The position numbers were made by a program, and so were the translations under genes. A DNA stretch of 64,000 bases from Microvirga arabica (lineage in GTDB: Bacteria > Pseudomonadota > Alphaproteobacteria > Rhizobiales > Beijerinckiaceae), in assembly GCF_016811235.1 (NCBI RefSeq), contig NZ_JAFBID010000003.1, forward strand, positions 102,242-166,241. Direction: 5' to 3'. The notes beneath the pieces are model-generated. The model saw only the letters and a program-made list of their open reading frames with translations. It had not been told where the DNA came from and did no database searches. Positions 8,139 to 15,120 of the stretch are shown piece by piece (the first letter of the stretch is position 1; every line of letters starts with the position of its first letter).

Positions 8139-9568
8139 GCGGCGAACCTTCCTTCGAGCGGAAACACTTTTGCCGGGTTGAGGAGCCAGCCGGGATCGAA
8201 CACGCCGCGCACGCGCATCTGCTGCTCCAGATCGACAGGGTTGAACTGGTAGGTCATGAGGTCGCGCTTCTCGATGCCCACCCCATGCTCGCCGGTGAGA
8301 CAGCCGCCGACCTCGACGCAGAGTTTCAGGATGTCCTCGCCGGCCTTCTCGGCCTTTTCCATCTCGCCCGGCACGTTGGTGTTGAACATGACAAGCGGAT
8401 GCAGGTTGCCGTCGCCCGCATGGAATACGTTGGCGACGCCGAGCCCATAGGACTTCACGATCTCGTCGATGCGCTTGAGCACATAAGGCAGCTGGCCGGT
8501 CGGGATCGTGCCGTCCATGCAGATGTAGTCGGCGACGCGGCCCGTGGCGCCGAAGGCCGATTTGCGGCCCTTCCAGATCGCCGCGCTCTCGGCCTCCGAC
8601 TGCGAGACCTTCATGGTCTTGGGCTTGAACGGTTCGGCGATGGCGACAATGCGGCGCAGCATGTCGTCGATCTCCTGGTCCGAGCCCTCGACCTCGACGA
8701 TCAGCATGGCCTCCACGTCGAGCGGATAACCTGCATGGGCGAAAGCCTCGCAGATCTGGATCGCCGGCTTGTCCATGTATTCGAGCGCCACCGGAATGAT
8801 GCCCGCGCCGATGATCGCCGCCACGCAGGCGCCCGCATCCTCCGCCTTCTCGAAGCCGAAGAGTGCTGGCCTCGCGCCTTCCGCCGCGCGCAGGATCCGC
8901 ACCACCGCTTCCGTGACCACGCCGAGCTGGCCTTCCGAGCCGCAGACGAGGCCGAGGATGTCGTAGCCTGCGGCATCGAGATGTTCGCCCCCGATCTCCA
9001 CCACGGTGCCATCGAGCATCACCAGGGTGACGCCCAGAAGGTTGTTGGTGGTCACGCCGTATTTCAGGCAATGGGCGCCGCCGGAATTCATCGCGATGTT
9101 GCCGGCAATCGTGCAGGCGAGCTGGCTCGACGGATCGGGCGCGTAGAAAAAGCCCTCATAGGCCACGGCCTGGCTGATGCCGAGATTGGTGATGCCGGCC
9201 TGTACCCGCGCGGTGCGCCCCTCGAAGCTCACATCGAGCACCCGGTTCATCTTGGCGACGCCGAGCACGATGGCGTCCTCCTGCGGGATCGCCCCGCCGC
9301 AGAGCGACGTACCGGCCCCGCGCGGCACCACCTTGACTCCATGGTCGTGGCAGAAGCGCATGATGGCCGAGACCTCCTGCGTGGTGGAGGGCAGCACGAC
9401 CGCGAGCGGCATCTGACGGTAGGCGGTGAGGCCATCCGTTTCGAAGGCGCGGCGCTCATCCTCCGAGACGATCAGGGCCTCCGACGCGACAAGGCGCCCC
9501 AGCCCCTCGATGATCTCCCGCCGGCGCGCCAGAACAGCCTGGTCCGGTTTGGGAAATGCAATGGTCAT
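8135..9568 (-). CDS. glcD: Glycolate oxidase catalytic FAD subunit GlcD (477 aa)
   Basis: Flavoprotein that oxidises the 2-hydroxyacid. It shows the FAD_binding_4 PP-loop (VVPRGAGTSLCGGAIP, about residues 75-90) and the FAD-oxidase C-terminal domain with NVFHAGDGNLHP and LTGEHGVGIEKRDL near the end. Length matches GlcD of other proteobacteria. It is first in the leftward operon glcD-glcE-glcF and divergent from the cytochrome c-lutABC operon, so both oxidation systems share one control region. Confidence 0.93.
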   Translation of the reverse strand: MTIAFPKPDQAVLARRREIIEGLGRLVASEALIVSEDERRAFETDGLTAYRQMPLAVVLPSTTQEVSAIMRFCHDHGVKVVPRGAGTSLCGGAIPQEDAIVLGVAKMNRVLDVSFEGRTARVQAGITNLGISQAVAYEGFFYAPDPSSQLACTIAGNIAMNSGGAHCLKYGVTTNNLLGVTLVMLDGTVVEIGGEHLDAAGYDILGLVCGSEGQLGVVTEAVVRILRAAEGARPALFGFEKAEDAGACVAAIIGAGIIPVALEYMDKPAIQICEAFAHAGYPLDVEAMLIVEVEGSDQEIDDMLRRIVAIAEPFKPKTMKVSQSEAESAAIWKGRKSAFGATGRVADYICMDGTIPTGQLPYVLKRIDEIVKSYGLGVANVFHAGDGNLHPLVMFNTNVPGEMEKAEKAGEDILKLCVEVGGCLTGEHGVGIEKRDLMTYQFNPVDLEQQMRVRGVFDPGWLLNPAKVFPLEGRFAA

Positions 9569-9704
9569 GGAAGCCTCCTTTGAGGATCGTCGCCTGCGCC
9601 CGAGGAATGGCTACCTTAACAATAAGGCGGCTTTCCCCGTGAGCTTTTTCCAATAATGTAGAATCTCTCTAAGATGGGACAGGTGTCCAGCAAAGGAGTT
9701 TTTG
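9569..9704. promoter_or_regulatory. Divergent control region between glcDEF and cyc-lutABC
   Basis: About 135 bases separate the two operon starts. The rightward gene has a clear CAAAGGAG ribosome-binding site and the leftward gene has AAAGGAGGC. AT-rich stretches near 9612-9665 could hold both promoters. No convincing operator palindrome was identified. Confidence 0.45.
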
Positions 9705-10094
9705 ATGCGTTCCTTCGTTCTATCCGCCGCGCTCGTCCTCCTCGGCCTCAATCAGGCCCAGGCTCAGGATGCCGCCGCCGGCGAGAAGGTCTTTGCCCAG
9801 TGCCGCGCCTGCCATCAGGTAGGCGAGAACGCCAAGAACGCCGTAGGCCCGGTTCTGAACGGCCTCTTCGGTCGCCCGGCCGGCACGGTGGAAGGTTACA
9901 ACTACTCCCCGGCCAACAAGAACTCGGGCATCACCTGGGACGAGGCGGTTTTCCGCGAATACATCCAGAACCCGCGCGCCAAGATCCCCGGCACCAAGAT
10001 GGTCTATGCCGGCCTCAAGGACGAGCAGCGCATCACTGACCTCGTTGCCTATCTCAAGCAGTTCAACGCTCAGGGCCAGAAAGCCACCCAATGA
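9705..10094 (+). CDS. Class I c-type cytochrome (129 aa)
   Basis: Signal peptide MRSFVLSAALVLLGLNQAQA, then the haem-attachment motif CRACH about residue 34 and a Met ligand in GTKMVYAG, so a periplasmic cytochrome c2-like protein. ATG 9705 follows AAAGGAG. Its stop overlaps the next start (ATGA), putting it in one operon with lutABC. By context it may accept electrons from 2-hydroxyacid oxidation; that link is inference. Confidence 0.88.
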   Translation: MRSFVLSAALVLLGLNQAQAQDAAAGEKVFAQCRACHQVGENAKNAVGPVLNGLFGRPAGTVEGYNYSPANKNSGITWDEAVFREYIQNPRAKIPGTKMVYAGLKDEQRITDLVAYLKQFNAQGQKATQ

Positions 10095-10888
10095 GCGCCA
10101 TGCCCTTCCCCGCCCGCCCGGAAAAACCTCGGGTGGGTCTGTTCGTCACCTGCCTCGTCGACCTGATGCGCCCCTCCGTGGGTTTCGCCGCCGTGAAGCT
10201 TCTGGAGGATGCCGGCTGCACAGTCGAGGCACCGGTCCAGACCTGCTGCGGCCAGCCGGCCTACAACTCCGGCGACCGGGGCACCACGCGCGATCTGGCA
10301 ATGCGCATGATCGAGGCGTTTCAGGGCTACGACTATGTGGTGGCCCCCTCGGGTTCCTGCGCGGGCATGATCAAGGCCCATTACCCGGAACTGTTCGAGG
10401 AGGATCCGAACTGGCGCGCCAAGGCCGACGCTCTCGCAACTAAGACCTATGAGCTCACGAGCTTCCTGGTCGATGTGCTCGGCGTCACGAAGGTAGACGC
10501 CTCGTTCAACGGTGCCGTGACCTATCACGATTCCTGCTCGGGCCTGCGGGAGCTCAAGGTGAAGACCCAGCCGCGCAGGCTGCTCGCCAGCGTGGAGGGC
10601 CTTACCCTCGTCGAGATGAAGGACAGCGACGTCTGCTGCGGGTTCGGCGGCACCTTCGCGGTGAAGTACAGCGACATCTCCGGCGCCATCGTCGAGGCCA
10701 AGGCCAAGAACATCGAGGAGGCTCAGGCCCCAACCGTGCTCGCGGGCGATCTCGGCTGCCTGATGAACATGGCCGGCAAGCTGAGCCGTGACGGCAGGCC
10801 CGTTCAGGTGCGTCACGTTGCCGAGGTGCTGGCCGGCATGACCGACGAGCCGCCGATCGGTGCTGCAAAAGCCGATGCGATCAAGTAG
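10091..10888 (+). CDS. lutA: LutA/YkgE-type Fe-S oxidoreductase subunit (265 aa)
   Basis: Two CCG domains: TCCGQPAYNSG about residue 51 and VCCGFGGTFAVKY about residue 178, the hallmark of LutA, a subunit of the LutABC L-lactate oxidation complex. Starts at ATG 10091, overlapping the cytochrome stop. lutB follows after nine bases. The four genes form a tight operon. Confidence 0.9.
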   Translation: MSAMPFPARPEKPRVGLFVTCLVDLMRPSVGFAAVKLLEDAGCTVEAPVQTCCGQPAYNSGDRGTTRDLAMRMIEAFQGYDYVVAPSGSCAGMIKAHYPELFEEDPNWRAKADALATKTYELTSFLVDVLGVTKVDASFNGAVTYHDSCSGLRELKVKTQPRRLLASVEGLTLVEMKDSDVCCGFGGTFAVKYSDISGAIVEAKAKNIEEAQAPTVLAGDLGCLMNMAGKLSRDGRPVQVRHVAEVLAGMTDEPPIGAAKADAIK

Positions 10889-10897
10889 ACATCATTC

Positions 10898-12331
10898 ATG
10901 ACCGTTCATTCCACCTCCCCTCAGTTCAAGCAGAATGCCGCGCGGGCGCTGAACGACGATCAGCTGCAGAAGGCGCTCGGCAACGTGAAGCAGGGCTTCA
11001 TCGACAAGCGCCAGATGGCGGCCGACAAGCTGCCGGAATTCGAGGCGCTGCGGGACTCGGCGCGCGACATCAAGAACCACACGCTGGAACATCTCGACCT
11101 CTACCTCGAGGCTTATGAGGAGAAGGTGAAAGCGTCCGGCGGACATGTGCATTTCGCCCGCGACGCGGCAGAGGCCCGCGACATCATCCTGAGCATCTGC
11201 CGCGAGACGGGCGCGAAGACGGTGACGAAGGGCAAGTCCATGATCTCGGAAGAGATCGGGATCAACCACCACCTGGAGGCCAACGGCATCACGCCTGTCG
11301 AGACCGATCTCGGCGAATACATCATCCAGCTGCGGGGCGAGTTGCCGAGCCACATCATCGCCCCCGCCGTCCACCTCAACGCCACCCAGGTGGAAGAGGA
11401 TTTCCGGCGCGTTCACACCCATCTCGATGCCAAGCGCGATCTCTCCGAGCCCGTGCAGTTGCTGACCGAAGCACGCGCCGTGCTGCGCGAGCGCTTCCTC
11501 GCGGCCGATGTGGGCATTACCGGCGCCAACTTCCTGGTGGCCGAGACCGGCACCTCGATCATCGTCACCAACGAGGGCAACGGCGATCTGACGCAGATCC
11601 TGCCCAAGACCCATATCGTGCTCGCGTCCATCGAGAAGCTCGTGCCGACGCTGGAGGACGTGAGCCAGCTCCTGCGCGTGCTCGCCCGCTCGGCGACGGG
11701 CCAGGAGCTGTCGGTCTATACCACCTTCTCCACCGGCCCCCGCCGCAGCACGGATGCGGATGGGCCGGAGAACTACCATGTGGTCATCCTCGACAACGGG
11801 CGCTCTTCCATGCTCGGCACGGCCTTCGAGGAGATGCTGCGCTGCATCCGCTGCGGCGCCTGCATGAACCATTGCCCGGTCTATCACGCGGTCGGCGGGC
11901 ACGCCTATGGCTGGGTCTATCCCGGCCCCATGGGCGCGGTGCTCACACCCTCGCTGATCGGCGTCGACAAGGCGGGCCACCTGCCCAATGCCTCCACCTT
12001 CTGCGGCCGCTGCGAGAGCGTGTGCCCGGTGCGCATTCCGCTGCCCAAGCTCATGCGCCACTGGCGCGAGCGCGAATTCGAGCGGCACCTGACGCCCGCC
12101 ACCGTGCGCTCCGGCCTCCAGCTCTGGGGCTTCTTCGCCAAGCGCCCGGCCCTCTATCGCTTCGCAACCCGCGCGGCGATGGGTGCGCTGGCCCTGGCAG
12201 GCCGCCAGCGCGGCCGCTTCGCGTGGCTTCCGATGGCGAAAGGCTGGACGAAATACCGGGACTTCCCGGCCCCGCAGGGCGAGACGTTCCAGCAGCGCTG
12301 GACGCGCGAGCGCAAGGGAGCCCGCGCATGA
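10898..12331 (+). CDS. lutB: LutB/YkgF-type Fe-S protein (477 aa)
   Basis: Large subunit of LutABC. The N-terminal LUD-type domain carries GTSIIVTNEGNGDL, followed by two ferredoxin-type clusters CIRCGACMNHCP (about residue 313) and CGRCESVCPVRIP (about residue 369), then a C-terminal tail unique to this subunit. Standard length for the family. The stop overlaps the lutC start by ATGA. Confidence 0.92.
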   Translation: MTVHSTSPQFKQNAARALNDDQLQKALGNVKQGFIDKRQMAADKLPEFEALRDSARDIKNHTLEHLDLYLEAYEEKVKASGGHVHFARDAAEARDIILSICRETGAKTVTKGKSMISEEIGINHHLEANGITPVETDLGEYIIQLRGELPSHIIAPAVHLNATQVEEDFRRVHTHLDAKRDLSEPVQLLTEARAVLRERFLAADVGITGANFLVAETGTSIIVTNEGNGDLTQILPKTHIVLASIEKLVPTLEDVSQLLRVLARSATGQELSVYTTFSTGPRRSTDADGPENYHVVILDNGRSSMLGTAFEEMLRCIRCGACMNHCPVYHAVGGHAYGWVYPGPMGAVLTPSLIGVDKAGHLPNASTFCGRCESVCPVRIPLPKLMRHWREREFERHLTPATVRSGLQLWGFFAKRPALYRFATRAAMGALALAGRQRGRFAWLPMAKGWTKYRDFPAPQGETFQQRWTRERKGARA

Positions 12332-12999
12332 GTTCCCGCGACGACATCTTCGGCAACATCCGCCGCTCGCTCGGCGTGAAGGGCACCGAGACGATCCGGC
12401 GCCAGATGGTGGAGGATCGCCTGGAGCGCTCGCCCCGGGGCGTGATCCCCAAACGCGGACAGGTTTCCGGCGAGGAGCGGATCGCTCTCTTCAAGACCAT
12501 GGTCGAGACCTCGCTGGCGACCGTCACAGAGGTCGCTTCCGCGGCGGAGGTGCCGCAATCCATCGCGCTCTTCCTGCGCAACCACAACCTGCCCGCGACC
12601 CTGCGCATGGGCGACGATCCGCGCCTGAAAACCATGCCGTGGTCGGATACCACCCTCGACATCGCCCACGGGCCGAGCGAGGGCCGCGACCTCAGCGCGG
12701 TGAGCCATGCCTTCGGGGGCATCGCCGAATCCGGCACGCTCGCGATGGTGTCGAGCGCGGACAACCCCTCGACCCTCAACTTCCTGCCCGACAACCACAT
12801 CGTCGTCGTCTCGGCCAAGGACATCGCCAGCGACTACGAATCCGTCTGGAACCGGGTACGCTTCGCCTATGGCAAGGGCTCGATGCCGCGCACGGTGAAC
12901 TGGATCACCGGCCCGTCCCGCTCCGGCGACATCGAGCAGACGCTTCTGCTCGGTGCGCATGGACCGAGGCGGCTGCATGTGGTGGTGGTGCGGGAGTGA
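12328..12999 (+). CDS. lutC: LutC/YkgG-type LUD-domain protein (223 aa)
   Basis: Third subunit of the lactate utilisation complex. The start is ATG 12328 (MSSRDDIFGNIRRSLG); the frame stays open upstream inside lutB but that is not coding. The LUD-domain signatures GIAESGTLAMVSS and PDNHIVVVSAKDI are present near residues 130-165. Last gene of the operon. Confidence 0.92.
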   Translation: MSSRDDIFGNIRRSLGVKGTETIRRQMVEDRLERSPRGVIPKRGQVSGEERIALFKTMVETSLATVTEVASAAEVPQSIALFLRNHNLPATLRMGDDPRLKTMPWSDTTLDIAHGPSEGRDLSAVSHAFGGIAESGTLAMVSSADNPSTLNFLPDNHIVVVSAKDIASDYESVWNRVRFAYGKGSMPRTVNWITGPSRSGDIEQTLLLGAHGPRRLHVVVVRE

Positions 13000-13029
13000 G
13001 GTCAAATCTCAAGCCGCATTGCTGCATGG

Positions 13030-13360
13030 CGCGCAGCGGCGTCATAACCTTCTCTCGTCATCACCGGCCTTGTGCCGGTGATCCACGTCTTTGCCACCCA
13101 CCCTCTCCATCCTCATCCTGAGGAGCAGAGAGAGGCAAACTGCTTGAAGGTGTGGATGGCCGGCACAAAGCCAGCCATGACGAGGTGAGTGTCATCCCCG
13201 GCGCACGAAGTGCGGGAAGGGGATCCACGATCAGGCTCAGCGCTATGAATTCCCTTTCCCTCCGCTGCGCATCCTTCCGGGAATGACACTGCCCCCTTTC
13301 CGCACGGGGCAGCCGCGCAGAACGTTCATGCCCCAGCCTTCTAAGGAACCGGCAGTCGAC
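13030..13360. repeat. Intergenic palindromic repeat cluster
   Basis: This gene-free stretch carries CACCGGCCTTGTGCCGGTG (a perfect palindrome), CATCCTGAGGAGC and fragments such as GTGTCATCCCCGGCGC and CGGGAATGACAC. Such elements are scattered between genes in Bradyrhizobium and Methylobacteriaceae. It also separates lutC from the next gene and may supply transcript ends. No coding gene is supported here. Confidence 0.6.
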
Positions 13361-13419
13361 AAGCCCTCCAGCTGAGCCATAATCTCTTGGCAATGCAGGT
13401 GGAACGCTTGGAGACACGC

Positions 13420-13989
13420 ATGTCCATCCCGACCCTGATCTTCCGCACCATCCGCTGGTCGGCCTGGGACGGCTGCGAGGCGGGGCTGGAACATTTGGAT
13501 GTGCGCCCGGCCGATGGCGGGCTCGACATCTCCGGCGTGGTGATCGCCCAGGAGGAGGACGCCCAGTTCGGCCTTTCCTATCGCCTGAAGCTCGATGCCC
13601 TGTGGCACACGAAGGAGGTCCAGTTAAGAACCACTTCGGGCCATGTGCTGCATCTGGAAAGCGATGGTCGGGGACATTGGCAGGAAAACGGCCGAGACCG
13701 GCCGGATCTCCAGGGCTGCATCGACGTCGATATCCAGGCTACCCCGATCACGAACACCCTGCCGATCCGGCGCCTCGACCTGGACACCGGCGAGAGCATG
13801 GAGATCCGCCTCTGCTACATCACCCTGCCGGATCTGACTGTCTTTGCCTCGAACCAGCGCTACACCGCGATTGAGGCAGGCTCGCTTTATCGCTTCGAGA
13901 GCCTGGAGGACGACTTTACCGCGGACCTGCCGGTGGATGAGGACGGGTTCGTGCTCGACTACCCCGGCTTGTTCAAGCGCCTCGGCTGA
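13420..13989 (+). CDS. Putative glycolipid-binding family protein (189 aa)
   Basis: The features WSAWDGCEAGLEHLDV, SGHVLHLESDGRGHW, LQGCIDVDIQATPITNTLPIRRL and a following SLYRFES are the pattern of the PF06475 glycolipid-binding domain over its full length. Start chosen at ATG 13420 (MSIPTLIF), though ATG 13387 or 13393 is possible. No signal peptide, so probably cytoplasmic. It is a single-gene unit; biological role not defined for the family. Confidence 0.8.
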   Translation: MSIPTLIFRTIRWSAWDGCEAGLEHLDVRPADGGLDISGVVIAQEEDAQFGLSYRLKLDALWHTKEVQLRTTSGHVLHLESDGRGHWQENGRDRPDLQGCIDVDIQATPITNTLPIRRLDLDTGESMEIRLCYITLPDLTVFASNQRYTAIEAGSLYRFESLEDDFTADLPVDEDGFVLDYPGLFKRLG

Positions 13990-14076
13990 CCTGACTTTCC
14001 CCGCCGTGACATCTGGGCACAGGAGATAGCGCTGGCGCACACCTGTCTTTTCAGCTAAGTCTTTGAAATCGCATGT

Positions 14077-14098
14077 AGTTTTTAGTAATTCTAAACTA
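14077..14098. promoter_or_regulatory. Candidate iron-control element (Irr/ICE-like) before bfd
   Basis: AGTTTTTAGTAATTCTAAACT is an AT-rich imperfect inverted repeat containing TTAG-TAA-TTCTAA, close to the rhizobial Irr-type ICE pattern (TTAGAA and TTCTAA halves). It sits 10 bases before the bfd start, where Irr represses iron-storage genes under low iron in related bacteria. Confidence 0.45.
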
Positions 14099-14107
14099 GA
14101 ACACCAA

Positions 14108-14365
14108 ATGATCGTCTGCTCCTGCAACATCCTCTCCGACGGTGATGTCAAAGCCTGCCTGAAGCCGGGACCGGATTGTCCCCGCACCCCGGCGCAGGTC
14201 TATCGTTGTCTCGGCTGCAGCCCCAATTGCGGGCGCTGCGCCCGGACGATCCGTGCCATCATGGATCAGGCCCTGACTGCGGCGGGCGTGGAGCCCATTG
14301 CCGCCTGCAACCGCGGCTGCTGCCCGACAACGCTGGAAAAAGCGGCCGCCGAACCCACCCTTTGA
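14108..14365 (+). CDS. bfd: Bacterioferritin-associated ferredoxin (85 aa)
   Basis: Starts MIVCSCNILSDGDVKACL. Cysteines C4 and C6 plus a later CSPNCGRCA supply the 2Fe-2S ligands of the BFD fold; the C-terminal part (AACNRGCCP) adds further cysteines found in alphaproteobacterial versions. Bfd passes electrons to bacterioferritin to release stored iron, which fits bfr directly downstream after 80 bases. Confidence 0.87.
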   Translation: MIVCSCNILSDGDVKACLKPGPDCPRTPAQVYRCLGCSPNCGRCARTIRAIMDQALTAAGVEPIAACNRGCCPTTLEKAAAEPTL

Positions 14366-14445
14366 ACAAAGGGGCTTCCACCCTAGTTCACAAATCCTCT
14401 AAGGAATGATCCGGCGCATCGGCGCCGTTTGGACGAGAGGGTAGG

Positions 14446-14931
14446 ATGAAGGGTGATCCCAAGGTAATCGAGTATCTCAATCGCGGCCTGCGCAGCGAGC
14501 TGACGGCGGTCAACCAGTACTGGCTGCACTACCGGCTCCTGGACGACTGGGGCTACAAGGAGCTTGCGAAGACCTGGCGCAAGGAATCCATCGAGGAGAT
14601 GCACCACGCGGATCGCTTCATCGAGCGCATCATCTTCCTTGAGGGCTTTGCCAACCTGCAGGTGCTTGATCCCCTGCGCATTGGCCAGAACATCCAGGAA
14701 ATCCTCGAATCCGACCTCGCGGCCGAATACGAAGCCCGCAATCTCTACGGCGAGGCTGCCGCCTATTGCGACAGCATCGGCGACCGGGTGTCGAAGAATC
14801 TGTTCGAAGAGCTGATGGCGGACGAGGAAGGCCACATCGACTTCCTCGAGACCCAGATCAACCTCGTCGAGCAGATCGGCGTCGAGCTCTACGCCCAGAA
14901 GCATATCGGCGGGCTGGACGACGATCACTAA
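14446..14931 (+). CDS. bfr: Bacterioferritin (161 aa)
   Basis: Full-length four-helix ferritin. Ferroxidase ligands E18, E51 and H54 are in place, followed by Glu in DLAAEYEA and the DEEGH pair near residue 127. M52 (EEMHH) is the haem ligand that distinguishes bacterioferritin. The gene follows bfd on the same strand, and together they store and mobilise iron. The start ATG 14446 follows GAGAGGGTAGG. Confidence 0.94.
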   Translation: MKGDPKVIEYLNRGLRSELTAVNQYWLHYRLLDDWGYKELAKTWRKESIEEMHHADRFIERIIFLEGFANLQVLDPLRIGQNIQEILESDLAAEYEARNLYGEAAAYCDSIGDRVSKNLFEELMADEEGHIDFLETQINLVEQIGVELYAQKHIGGLDDDH

Positions 14932-14951
14932 GCCCTCGCTCCACGAAACCA

Positions 14952-15063
14952 ACCTCATCCTGAGGAGGCGCAGAGCGCCGTCTCGAAGGAGATTCTAGAG
15001 AGCACCGGAGACGCCCTACCCTTCGAGACGGATTGCTCACGCAATCTTCCTCAGGATGAGGCT
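14952..15063. repeat. Palindromic intergenic element (~110 bp)
   Basis: AACCTCATCCTGAGGAG at the left is mirrored by CTTCCTCAGGATGAGG at the right, with inner arms GTCTCGAAGG and CCTTCGAGACGG. The nested inverted repeats can fold into one long hairpin. The same CATCCTGAGGAG word appears at 13111-13122, so it belongs to a dispersed repeat family typical of Hyphomicrobiales. Confidence 0.75.
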
Positions 15064-15076
15064 TCTGGAGGAACTG

Positions 15077-15101
15077 AAGGCCCGCCACTGGCGGGCCTTT
15101 T
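15077..15101. terminator. Terminator shared by bfr and the acetyltransferase gene
   Basis: AAGGCCCGCCACTGGCGGGCCTTTT is a perfect GC stem with a T run on the plus strand and A residues before it, so it can act on both converging transcripts. Confidence 0.8.
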
Positions 15102-15120
15102 GCTTGTCAGGTTGACTTCT

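Noticed and set aside
6954..9071. A 705-codon frame continuing glcE far upstream into glcD
   Set aside because: The upstream half is out of frame with the clearly coding glcD and has a chance-like, Arg-rich composition. The GTGA overlap at 8138 is the natural glcE start.
10892..12088. 398-codon minus-strand frame opposite lutB
   Set aside because: Shadow of a conserved Fe-S gene; its own sequence matches no domain.
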